Part shown: positions 1 to 10,800 of the stretch, in pieces
Layout of the letters: every line of letters begins with the position of its first letter
Position numbering within the stretch: the stretch's first letter is position 1
Virus record (IMG/VR): IMGVR_UViG_3300031772_000178
Span: 1 to 31,783 of that record
Length of the DNA: 31,783 nt
From: a virus
Direction: 5' to 3' (one strand)
Notes under the pieces: generated by a model
What the model was told of the DNA's origin: nothing
Seen by the model: the letters and a program-made list of their open reading frames with translations, nothing else
The model's database searches: none
Made by a program: the position numbers and the translations under genes

Positions 1-3000
1 ACACCGTTCATCGTAGTGTTTCCACCTGGGTCGATGACGAGCTTCCCGACTGCGGCGACCTGGAATACGAGATTGCCCAAGTTCGCGTTAATCCACGTAT
101 CATTCGATGAAGGCGCCGTCTGGAATACCGAAACATAATCGACAAAATTCGCCTTGAATAACTTAATGATCGTAGCGTCGGCCGCCGTCGGAGAACTCAT
201 CGCCAGCTGTGTGGTATTCGCAAAAATCGTTGAATCGTTGATAGCAAAAATGACGGAACCTGTGTTTGCCAACTTAAAGACATTGGCGGTCAGGGCCACC
301 GCTTCATTGTTCACGGCGAGCAAGGTGCGGCCTGTGAGCGCGGCGTTCATCGAGAATACACCCGCCGACGCCAGAATCATGTTACCCAGGTGTGTGGTAA
401 TGAAACACTGGTTGCTCGATGTGCTTGACGAAAGCGACATCACGCGATCCACAAAATTGTTTTTGTAGAAGTTCATGTTCACGGCCTGGCCGGCCGCGTT
501 GGACGAGATCGCCAGGAGTGTCACATTGAGCGAGAACACGGTGCCATTTGCCTGTACGAGTATGTCCGCAGTATTTCCAACCTTGAACAGGGTTCCGACC
601 ATCAGGTCCGAGGCCGTATTGACAAAGAGACTGCCACCGTTGACGAATACGTTGCCCCGAAGGTCGGACACTCCACGGACATCGAGCACGGATGGGCCTG
701 CCGCATTGCCAATTAGGGTGATTGTCGTGTTGGTGCTCAGAACAAGGTTAGCAACACCATAGATTTGGTGATACTGTGAATAATTTGTATTGGCACCTGA
801 AACGAAATTGGCCGCCCCGAAGATCAGTGGATAGACCATGGAGCTTTGGTTATAGAGTGCGGCGGTGCCCGAAAATTGAGTATTCGATGTTCCATTGTTG
901 CCAAGTAGACGACCGTCACACCCAAATGGGGCACCCGTAAGGTAATTTCCAACCGGCCCTGGCACAGCGAGATGGTTGATGAGGACGATGTTATCATTGC
1001 TGTCGCCCGTATCAATGGACGTACCAGAGAACTGCGCCAATGGGGTTCCCTGCGCACCTGTCAGGGTGGTGTCCAGAATGAGACCTGTGTTGTTCCCAAC
1101 TTCCATCCATCCTTGGCTAAAATCAACGGTGACGCCGTTGATTTCGCAGGCCGATCCAAGACCGGCCGAGGAGAACGTGTAATTGCTGATATGCACCACC
1201 GACGTGTAACTGGTCGCGTTGACGGCTGATCCGCTCACATGCAAACTGCGCCCATTCGCGAGTGAAGAAGAATGTCCCTGAACGGTTAATCCGTTGAAAT
1301 AGATGTAGGCAATCGGCCAATTTTGGTTGGTATCTCCAATTTTGATGTTGTCACGCAAACAGTTCCATACGCTGATTGTGTTGAACCAGCAGCGATAGCC
1401 ACCGGCGGCGACATAGAGACCCGTATTGCCCACTCCCGAAGGGCCTCCGTCACCCATGATGTTAATTTTGTCGAGGACGATGCCCATGGTATGCTTCGTG
1501 TCATCGCCAATTTGAACAACAGGGTTCGCAGGATTGAACGGGACAAGCGCCGAAGCATTTGCACTACTGAAGTGCATCGAACGAGCGCCAATGATCGACC
1601 GATTGTTGACGGTCAAGACGAGGTTGACCGCGTATTTCTTCGTCAAGGATGCAGGAATATAGGCGGTGCCCGTATTCGCCATCGCGTCATAAAACGCTTG
1701 CGTATCATCGGTCACGCCGTCGCCGACGGCGCCATACGCGAGCACATTGCCCGCTGAGCGGTCCTGCACGGTGTTCGCGTAGATGGCGAGCACGCGCGCC
1801 GTTGGTGAGCCGATGTTCTGCGTGAGGTTGCTTGTCGGGATGAAGTTGCCCGCGGTGGGGTCCACAATCCAGCGAGCAATCGCATTCGTGACGAGCGCAA
1901 GGTTTGCCGAGCCCGACGTACCAACACCCATCGGACGAATTGTTCCGCCGCCGCTCCCCTTGACCGTCAGGATCGAGTGATAGCCTGTGAGGTTCGTGTC
2001 GTAATTCGTCCGCAGACCTTCAAAGACCGCGTTCGTAGTCCACAGACCAAATTCGTAAAGGTCCGCCCCCTGGTTCGCGGTGTTGACAGCCAGACGAAAC
2101 AGCATGTTGTTGCCGCTACCGTGCCAGGCTTGAATGAGGTCGCCATTGCCGCGTGCCGCGCTGGCCGAACCATTGTCCAACCAGAGCGCGACAGAGTTTG
2201 CGACTGTGCCCCACGGAGCGCTCGGACCAGACGTGGACGTTCCAAGCGTTGCAACGAAGGCAATGCGGTTGTTCCCCGTCGCACTGACGGCCGCGACCGC
2301 ACCGATAGCAACGTTCGCGGCTCCCGACTGCACAAACTGACCCGCGATACTCTGGTTGAGCGGAGCGGCGGCCACGAGCGCCTGAATACCTACGGCGATA
2401 CCTGTACCAGTGAAACCTGCGGCGATGTCTACGCGATGTCCTGTCTGGGTTTGTGTATTCGCCCCCGCACCCGTGAACGCAAAGTAACTACCAATCTGGA
2501 CAGCACCAGGATCGGCTACGAACGTGCCCGATATGCTGAGCGCGGCGTTACCCGTGAGCGGACCACCCATCGTGCCCGCGATGAGGCTGATCCCGTTGCC
2601 GTAGAACCCGACATTGCTCGTGGATACGATGGAGCCGTTTCCAAAGACCGATACGTTCGCGAGCACGAGGTTGCCCGAGGCAATCGTCAAGTTGCTCGTG
2701 AGTGTCGTGCCGCCACCGTTCAGGAATTCCATGCGGGTGACGCTGTTGGCAATGATGCGAGTGTTGGCGTCGTTGGTCGAACCGAGCACGAAGGCGAAAT
2801 CGCCGGTACCCTTGGACTGAATGATGCCCGAGGTGCCGCCATTCGAGGCCACAATCGTGAGCGCAATGCTATTGACGGTCTGCGGAGACTGCCAATTCGT
2901 GGCACCCTGGTTCTTGACGCGGAACACCCACCGACCGTCGTCCGAACCGTCGAACCCAGTAATCAGGTCATCGACGTTCGTGGCATTATGGAGCACAAGG

Positions 3001-4613
3001 GACGACCCCTTCACCCCATCTGAGAGTGAAGCCGTATTGATGGTGGCGGGGTCGGCGAGCGCCGAGGAGAGATACCCACCAAAATAATAGGCGCCGGCGA
3101 CAAATCCTCCAAACCCATACACACCGATATTGAGGTTCGCAGACGCCGACGCTTGACCCACCACACCAATCGCGAGACCGTTGGCGCTCAGGTTTCGGAA
3201 AAGTCCTGCGACCGTATTCCCAAAACCCGTAAAGCCTGCTTCATACGTTGAGCCGAAGGCGGTAAATGTCGCGAGACCAGGGCTAAGGGACGCATAGTTC
3301 GGTGTGACATCCACCCACACCGCAGGATTTCCGTTCGTGACGTTATTGTTCGCGACAATCTTGAATATGGTGTTCGCGTGAAACGTGAACGCATTTCCGA
3401 AGAAGTGGTTCCCCAAACGCATTTCGGGGTAGTTGCTTGTTGGAAATCCTGTGAGAGCCGAATACGCCGGCCCGAGCTGGTTGCCTTCAGCATAGACGTT
3501 GTTCGCGGTGCCAAAGTCAATCGGGAGCGCATGTCCGTAGAACTCGTTGCCGGTGATCGTGACGCCGCTCGCGGCCCCCAACTTAATACCAATGGCGCTC
3601 GCGTTTGAGCCGGTGTCAATGATATTGCCCTGAATGACCGCACCTTCGACCGTGCCGCCCGTGAAATCCAGCACGGTGCCCACATTCGTACCGTCGCCGA
3701 CCCAGTTACCTTGGAACACGAGCGCGTTGACATTGGCGGTCGTGATGACCATCACGGTCGGGGACCCCTCGGTGTTCGCTTCAAAGACGTTCTCACGGAC
3801 CGTAATCGCGGTGCCACCCAACATCAAGGGCACGCCTACGGCGCCGTTGAAATAGTTCTCGGCAATAGCGACCCGGTTCAAGTTGATGTAGACGTTGGAC
3901 GTACCACGGATGTGCGAATTGGCGCCCGAGAACAAATTCCGTTCAATCGTGATGTCCGCACCCAGGTCCATGAAAATCAAGCTGTTGGCGGATTGCCCTG
4001 CGCCCGACTTCGTGAATCGTGAATCGTGGATGTAGACACTATCCGTAATTTGCGTCAAGTTGGTGGAACGGAGGTCCACCAAGTGGCCCGTGTAGGACGC
4101 ACTCGTGTAGTAAATCCAGATGTGATCCAGCTCGAAGCCCTTGATGGTATCCGCCGTGAGGAACGACGCATTCGTGGTCGCATTCGTGTAGAGGCGCGAC
4201 GTATTGTTGACGACCGCCGCTTGCGTCTTGGTCTCACCAAAGAGACGCACGTTGGTCTTGTTGTTGAAGTTGAGGACGCCAGGCGACACGAGGAAATTGC
4301 CGTGCGGAACATAGAGCACACCACCGCCGGCGGGGAGCGCAGCCACCGCGGCCGCAATCGCTACGTCGTTATTCGTTGTGCCGTCGCCGACGGCGCCATA
4401 CGCGGTGATGTCAATCCACGGGGTGCCCTTGACGATAAACGTGTTGGCGACGAGAGACCCGAACGCGGCGGTACCGGTGAGGGTGACGTTTCCGCTGACG
4501 GTTTCGTTGAGGCGCAGCACGGACGTATTGAAATAGTCAATGAGTTCGTTTGTGCGAACGCGCCAATCATCGAAGGTGTTGGCGACTGAGATGTAGCCGT
4601 TGCTAAATGGCAT
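1..4613 (-). CDS. Giant tailspike / tail fibre with two pectate-lyase-type beta-helix domains (3' end off the window)
   Basis: The frame is open on the minus strand from an ATG at 4613 to the left edge, giving at least 1537 residues with no stop. After a short N-terminal segment (about 1-65, probably the virion anchor), an ITAYGAVGDG motif at about residues 70-78 starts a right-handed beta-helix region of the Pectate_lyase_3 type, seen as repeated short strands rich in N, G, V and T to about residue 350. A second AYGAVGDG motif followed by TDDTQAF begins at about residue 959 and starts another such domain. Near the edge, two copies of a roughly 103-residue unit begin with FKVGN and FKLAN. This family includes phage receptor-binding and polysaccharide-degrading tailspikes. 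That it binds or cleaves host glycan is inference; no catalytic residues were assigned. It is the last gene of the baseplate operon visible here, 3 bases after the 84-residue gene. Confidence 0.85.
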   Translation of the reverse strand, partial: MPFSNGYISVANTFDDWRVRTNELIDYFNTSVLRLNETVSGNVTLTGTAAFGSLVANTFIVKGTPWIDITAYGAVGDGTTNNDVAIAAAVAALPAGGGVLYVPHGNFLVSPGVLNFNNKTNVRLFGETKTQAAVVNNTSRLYTNATTNASFLTADTIKGFELDHIWIYYTSASYTGHLVDLRSTNLTQITDSVYIHDSRFTKSGAGQSANSLIFMDLGADITIERNLFSGANSHIRGTSNVYINLNRVAIAENYFNGAVGVPLMLGGTAITVRENVFEANTEGSPTVMVITTANVNALVFQGNWVGDGTNVGTVLDFTGGTVEGAVIQGNIIDTGSNASAIGIKLGAASGVTITGNEFYGHALPIDFGTANNVYAEGNQLGPAYSALTGFPTSNYPEMRLGNHFFGNAFTFHANTIFKIVANNNVTNGNPAVWVDVTPNYASLSPGLATFTAFGSTYEAGFTGFGNTVAGLFRNLSANGLAIGVVGQASASANLNIGVYGFGGFVAGAYYFGGYLSSALADPATINTASLSDGVKGSSLVLHNATNVDDLITGFDGSDDGRWVFRVKNQGATNWQSPQTVNSIALTIVASNGGTSGIIQSKGTGDFAFVLGSTNDANTRIIANSVTRMEFLNGGGTTLTSNLTIASGNLVLANVSVFGNGSIVSTSNVGFYGNGISLIAGTMGGPLTGNAALSISGTFVADPGAVQIGSYFAFTGAGANTQTQTGHRVDIAAGFTGTGIAVGIQALVAAAPLNQSIAGQFVQSGAANVAIGAVAAVSATGNNRIAFVATLGTSTSGPSAPWGTVANSVALWLDNGSASAARGNGDLIQAWHGSGNNMLFRLAVNTANQGADLYEFGLWTTNAVFEGLRTNYDTNLTGYHSILTVKGSGGGTIRPMGVGTSGSANLALVTNAIARWIVDPTAGNFIPTSNLTQNIGSPTARVLAIYANTVQDRSAGNVLAYGAVGDGVTDDTQAFYDAMANTGTAYIPASLTKKYAVNLVLTVNNRSIIGARSMHFSSANASALVPFNPANPVVQIGDDTKHTMGIVLDKINIMGDGGPSGVGNTGLYVAAGGYRCWFNTISVWNCLRDNIKIGDTNQNWPIAYIYFNGLTVQGHSSSLANGRSLHVSGSAVNATSYTSVVHISNYTFSSAGLGSACEINGVTVDFSQGWMEVGNNTGLILDTTLTGAQGTPLAQFSGTSIDTGDSNDNIVLINHLAVPGPVGNYLTGAPFGCDGRLLGNNGTSNTQFSGTAALYNQSSMVYPLIFGAANFVSGANTNYSQYHQIYGVANLVLSTNTTITLIGNAAGPSVLDVRGVSDLRGNVFVNGGSLFVNTASDLMVGTLFKVGNTADILVQANGTVFSLNVTLLAISSNAAGQAVNMNFYKNNFVDRVMSLSSSTSSNQCFITTHLGNMILASAGVFSMNAALTGRTLLAVNNEAVALTANVFKLANTGSVIFAINDSTIFANTTQLAMSSPTAADATIIKLFKANFVDYVSVFQTAPSSNDTWINANLGNLVFQVAAVGKLVIDPGGNTTMNG

Positions 4614-4616
4614 AAT

Positions 4617-4871
4617 TTATCGTTTAAGGGCTGTGACCGCAGATTCTACCAAGCCGGTAAGTTCTGCGATGCGAGATTCTAATGTGCCGACCAAGTGACG
4701 AAGATCGCGCACTTCTTGGGTGTTTCGTGTCTGCTCTGTGGCGCGTGTGCGCATCGTTCGATGCCGCGTTAATGCCGGTCGATCGGTATTTAGCAGAGCA
4801 CCCGAGCGGGTTTCTCGAACCAAAGCTCGTTCTTCTGTTTGAACATACGCTGGAACACCCAAACTTGGCAT
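4617..4871 (-). CDS. Small 84-residue protein with a C-terminal coiled-coil-like segment
   Basis: This small gene sits exactly between the giant virion protein (stop at 4875) and the tailspike (start at 4613), with 3-base gaps on both sides. That spacing is the main reason to believe it is real. The N-terminal half is rich in Arg and Thr. The C-terminal half (about residues 50-84) shows heptad-like hydrophobic spacing, with DLRHLVGTLESRIAELTGLV as the clearest part, ending in Lys-Arg. I do not recognise a family. A short coiled-coil protein next to a tailspike could be a connector or a trimerisation or assembly helper, but this is inferred from position alone. Confidence 0.65.
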   Translation of the reverse strand: MPSLGVPAYVQTEERALVRETRSGALLNTDRPALTRHRTMRTRATEQTRNTQEVRDLRHLVGTLESRIAELTGLVESAVTALKR

Positions 4872-4874
4872 ATC

Positions 4875-7800
4875 TTACTCGTCCAGAGCAATTGCTCTAA
4901 AATTGGCAATTCTCGGAACATCGGTTGTTCCCGAACTTGCCATAACCACTTTAATCGCCCACACTTTGAACTTATCTGTAGTATCTACGACAGAATCGAG
5001 CGCGCGGCTATTCGGTGTCTGGAATTCAAATTCCTTCAATTCGGTAATTCTGTTGGAAACGGTGGCATCCTTCGTGACTTGCGTCATGAGACGCCATGGT
5101 TGGTCATCAAAACGCGCCGTATCGGCATTCGCAGGGAAGGCCTTGTAGTAGACGTAGAAATGACTTCCTAGAGGTCGATAGGCGTCGAAGATGACTACTA
5201 TGTCCCGCGCATCAAAACCGTCTGCAAGCGTCACCGAGTGCGTTCTATAGCGTGTGAGCGCATTGCCCCCGTTTGCACTCAATTCGCTGTTGTAGCTAAG
5301 AGTACCAGTCGTCTGTGCTATCGTATATCCCGTGCAAGCGTCTGGCGCAGGGACGGCGAGCAGTGGGGTACCCGAGTAGCCCGAACCCGTATTGGAAAAC
5401 ACGGTATTGCTAAGTTTACCATTACGTCCGACGGTGGCGTAGGCACTTGCATCTGCGCCGTTGCCCACGGTAATCGTCACGACGACGGCATTGTTCGCAC
5501 CTGACGTGCCATAGTCGTGGAACACGTTCGCGGCACGAGACGCGGTCGCATTGGTGGTCGCCACCAACTGAGTCGCGTTCGTGATTGAGGAAACCACAAA
5601 CTCCAAGTTGCCACCGAGAACCAGGGTATCGCCGGCGACGAGCACGGTGTCGAAGGCTGTGCCCACACCCACCAAGGTGCTGTTTCCTGATACAGACGTA
5701 ATCGTTCCCGCACGCAAGGTCGGGAGATAGCCCGCGCCGCGATTGGTAAACGTCACATTGTTGGAATACAGACCCATATTGTTGATGAGGTGCTGCACAC
5801 CGAGGAGGTTGACCTTCTTCATGTCCACATACGGCGCCACGTCAGGGCTCTTGGTCGACAATGAGAATAGCGCATCAATCGTGTTCGCGGCACCAATCGA
5901 TGGACCACCAAGGAAGAAGCGACCCGCGATATTGTTCGCGGCGGAGGTCCCGCCGTAGCCTTGCACCATGCTCCGATTGCTGAGTGGCATCCAGGTGTTA
6001 TTGATGATCGCATAGCGCACCGCGACCGCACCCGTCAGATCCCCTGTCGTGAGGTTTTGGGGCTTGATATCCAAGGCAAAGCTCGTCGCCGTCTTGTCGG
6101 AGAACTGGACTTGATGCGGATAGAATTCGATGCTATCAAAGAACGTGTTGGTCGCCGGCGGCACGGCGCGCGCCACGAGAATACCGCTCAACGGCACCTC
6201 GTCGGATGCGGTCCAGATGGCCTTGTTTATGCGGAACATCAAATCTTCGAACGGACTTTCTGTCCAGGTCGAAGCGTTTTGTGACTTGAAGAAGCTTCCC
6301 GCATAGGGCTGCTTGGAGACTTTGGCATCGGACCCAATAATGGACGACCCAAGTTCGGCGGTGTAGACCGTATACAAATCGCTATCGGAACGCACAATGA
6401 TGGCGTATTCCTTCCCTGGCATCAAATGAATGGGCGCCGCGAATTCAAATCGCGTATAGGTGCTGGCCGTATTCATGCTCGGTGCTGAAGACGTGTTGAC
6501 TTGGTCGTTGCGCAACGTGACGACTGCATAGCCCGTTGGCGAGACGCATGGGAGGATTTCCAGCGAGCTTGGGTAGCCGTTGATGACAGGACGCAGTTCA
6601 AGGATCACGGGGATGTCGTCCGTTGGCTTGCCCGCGAAACACAAATCAATGGAGGTGACAAACACACCCTGTGGGTATTTCACGCCATCCACCAAAATCG
6701 TTTCGGCGAGTGGGTCGACCCAACGCTGTCCAATCTCTTGTGTGTGCGTTTCTGAAGTCGAAAACGCTTCTGAGACCGTTCCTGTTTGGGTGATACCCAA
6801 GGACCGCGAGGTGACGCTTACGTCTTGCTGTGTTTGCGAGAGACCCGACGCTTCATACGTCGCATCCGCAAACGTGCTCGCATCGCGCGGGATGTTGTTC
6901 GCACTATCCGTCAAACGGAACTGACGAGTGCCTACGGGGAATAATCCCGCAGGAATATGGAATATGCCAGCGACGGTACCCGCACGACCAGAGGTAATCG
7001 TGCTATTGGCGAGGAACCCGTCTGTGACCGGTTGACCCACGCTGTAGATGCTTTGTCCTGCTGTAATGTTGCTGAGCGAGGACGTATCCAATACGGCGGT
7101 TTGGTTCGCCGTCGTATAGGAGACCACATTTGCGGATTGCCCTGCCCCTGGTCCCGCAACGAAGTGAATGACGGTTCCTGGTGTGGCGACGGAACTATCC
7201 TGAATGTCGAGATCGAAGCGGAGTTTCCCTGTTGCTGTTGAATACGCGCGCACGACACCCGAGCGACAGATTGCCGCATCAATGGTGTAGCTGTTCGCCA
7301 CAGGCACACGAGGCGAGGCCGGCTGCAAGAGCGTAGCGCCCGTCGTCGTATTGGCCCCATCTTGCACCATCTTGTCGGGACGGAGGCACCCGGCCGTAAT
7401 AGGATATGGTGTCGCGCTATCAATGTCTGCGTCCAATGTGGCGCGCACGACTTTCAATGTATAGACGACCGTATTGCCCGAAATCCGCTTGTTGTAGTCG
7501 GCCACCGTCACGGGTGTAAGCGTAAACACCGTCGCATTCGCGAGTGTTTGTGACGCCGTGGTGATCAAGGTCGCTGAGGTGTCGGTGCTGATCGCATTCA
7601 CATACGCATCAAATGTATTGACGCCCTGCACGATGCGCACCATCTGTCCTGCCACCAATTCATACGTCCACTTGCTGCCCGTGCCCGTGAGCGTGGTGTT
7701 TCCCGAAAGGGTCGCCACATTTCCTGTGAGAGCTTTCTTCACATAGACGGTCTGACCCATGAAGAATGGGTCCACTGCGGGAAGCGTTTGTGACGCCAAC

Positions 7801-10800
7801 TTGAGGACATCCCCCTGTTGCACATATTTGGTAACATTGGTGCCATCGAAAAATGGGTACAACGTTCCTGCTGGGCGGAGGCCATCGCCGGCAAAGAGCA
7901 CATCGCGCGCCCGAATGTTATGAATGACAGAAATGTCACGAACGATGTTTCCCAACGACTCATGGGCGGCGGTGACATTGAAACCGAAGGCGGTACCTTG
8001 ACGCGCGCGCGTGCTGCTCGTGGTGACTTCTTGGTAGGTCGTCTCAAGCAATTGGCCAATCGGGTGTTCCCACGGATGATTGATCCAATTGGGGTCATTG
8101 GGTGCATTGGTCACGGTTCCCGTTCCCGTGACGGCGCCCGAGAACGTGCTGTCCCATTCGCCCCATTGGGTGAAGTTGACATTGTGTGCATTCACCCACG
8201 CCGCGTCGGGTCCACCCAGATCGATGACTTGCGCCGGCCGGTTGATGGTGTCTTTCCAAATATCCACAGCAGGCGACAATTTGATATTACCGTAGTAATT
8301 GGCGATGTCAAATGGATTTACCGATACCGCATGGGTCGCCAACGATTGTGTGATGAACGCTTCGGTGTTGTAGCTCAAGACCGCCATATCCCCGACGAGC
8401 TTCGTATTGTAGGATGTGGAATTGCTCGTATCCCCCGCAAACGAGAGCACGAACGTATTGAACGCCGAACGCAACTGACGGGCTACAGGGTCAATCGATG
8501 CGGTGAAGTCGGGTTGTGCTACGTCGGCGAGCGCAAATCCAACAAACGGGTCCACGATGATGCCATTCTTGAATCGGTCGAGTCCATCGGCATCGACAAG
8601 CGACGTATCGTTGGTGACCCGCTCCAAGTTGTTCAGTGACGTATAGTATTCCAAGTGGGTGACGCGAGTATCCAGGCGCGCGAGGTCTTGCATCGTGTAG
8701 CGCCGGTAGTGGAATGTCTGAAGCGTCACGCCTGTCGGCACACCATTACTATCGACGATGGTGTATGGTGGGATGGTCAACTGGAATAGCAGCAGGTTGC
8801 TGTCCGTATCCAATGGTGGCTGAGGACTGACCGCATCCAATCCTTCTTGCACATTGATTGTGTTGTCATAGGACAACGACATCTTGTCAATACGCGCCAG
8901 GTAGTATTCGTATGACCCGAACCAAATATCATCCGAGACGGGAAACAGGTACGAATCACTGGTGACGGTCAAATAGGTTGCATCATTGGACGTGTCCGTG
9001 GACGCATACACCAGATTTGCCGACGCAAAACTTGTATGTGCGCGCACAGGGCGGAAGTCCAGCAAAGAACGCAGGTTGATAGCGCGATTGTATTTGGGTG
9101 ACGTGTAGTTGGGAATGGTGTCGTAGGTCATGCCCTTGATGATGTTGGCATCAGACAAGTAGCTATCGACAGAGGCATAGCCGCGACCCCCATGATCGAA
9201 CCAATCAAAAATGACGAGCAAGCGACCGGTCGGATGCACGGTAATGCCCGCGTCTACCAAGACGGTCAATTGCGAATATTCGTAGCTGTTGTCCCGCTGT
9301 CCCGTATCCAATGCAAAGAGCGACGTGACATCGGTCGCCGTCGAAAGGTCGGTATTGGAGAATGCGGTGTTGTCGGCTTTGTACCAGATTTTCGAGATCC
9401 GCCACACGTCCGTGGTCTTGAGAGAATACACGGCCCCTGGCGACACGTTCAACGTATGGAACTCGATTTGTCCATTCGAGAGCGCGCCCGTCGTATTAGC
9501 GAGTGCCGCAGATGTGTTGCCGATATACAGGGTCTTGGTGCGCACAGGCAAGCCCGTGATAGTCGTTTTCGCCAACCCCACCAAAGAGTGTGTTCCTGCG
9601 GAGACCGCGCCATTGTGATAGGTGAACAGAATGTTGTAGTCCGACCCCGATTGCGTCACATTGACATTCGACAAGAAGCGGTTGGTCGTGTTTCCCGAAT
9701 CGGCGAACTCGATCAAGATGCCGTGTCCGTTCGTGAGATTGGATTGGTCAAAAATCAAGAGGTTTTCTTGTGCCGTCGTCGCAGAGAGATTTCCTGTTGG
9801 GAGCGAGAAGTTTGCACCCGAAACCGTCAGGGTAAAATTCAAGTTTGAGGCGCCGCCGAGACCCTGCGCGTTTGCAGAAGTCTTGACCCACGCCTTCCAA
9901 ATGACGGTATTGACCGTCATCGTATTCGCCTTGAGGTAGGTTTCAGGAATTTGGTAGACCAACATGTTGTCGTTCGTATCCGACACGATGGTCGTACCCG
10001 TTGGGTTCCCGTTATCCTTGCTGTTGGTGTCTACGTCCGCCTGGAACGAGAGCCGTGGGTAATAGGGTGCGTCAATGGCGGCCACTGCGGCATCGCGCAA
10101 CGCAAAGCTGTCCAAATCGCGCGGCTGGAATAGCAACTTGTAGGTGGTATTCGCATTAGGCAACGTGGGGAGGAATTCCGCAAGTGTCACATAGGCGGCC
10201 GTCGCATTGGCCGTATAGTTGTTGACCGTGAACGTGCCCGACACAGGCGAAGATGCGCCACCGAGGATGATCGTGGCGCCCACAATGGCGCTATTGACAC
10301 TTCCTACAGCGTCTCCGACAGGAAATCCATTACCGGTGAGCACGGAGACCGTGATGGCCGAGCCGTTGACGGTGCCGGCGATCAGGTTGCCCGTCAACAC
10401 ATCGAAGGACACATCATAGAAGAACATCTTGGTGATCGTGTTGTTCGCATACAGAGAAATCGTTGAAGGAACCTCCCAGGGTTCCAACATGCGCACGCGC
10501 GCCTGACCGATTTTGGATTCCGAATATGATGCGGTGGACGACGTGTTGATCAACGCCACATTGACGCAATGGATATCCACCAATGACGTGTTGGCAAAGT
10601 ACGAGGTCGGATCGGACGCTTGCACACGAATGGTGTAGACGAAATTACCAACGGTGAGCGGGATCGAACGCGAACTCGCGTTCGCGGTGCTCCGTCCCTT
10701 TCGAAGTGACTTCTTGATGGTCTGGTTCGAATTGACTTCAAACCCACGCACATACGCTTTACCTGGGCCAACAGCGACAATGAAATTGTTACTATCGTCG

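Noticed and set aside
1977-3023. A long plus-strand reading frame opposite the tailspike
   Set aside because: Its product is Arg-rich and has no recognisable motif, as expected for the antisense of a GC-rich coding frame. The minus-strand frame has clear beta-helix features.
4787-4793. A CTAAATA match on the minus strand
   Set aside because: It lies inside the 84-residue gene and is read as Leu-Leu-Asn codons, about 175 bases from the next start. Not counted as a promoter.
7818-8639. A long plus-strand reading frame opposite the giant virion protein
   Set aside because: The same antisense artefact: Arg/Gly/Ile-rich, no domain pattern, and the opposite strand is a convincing structural gene.
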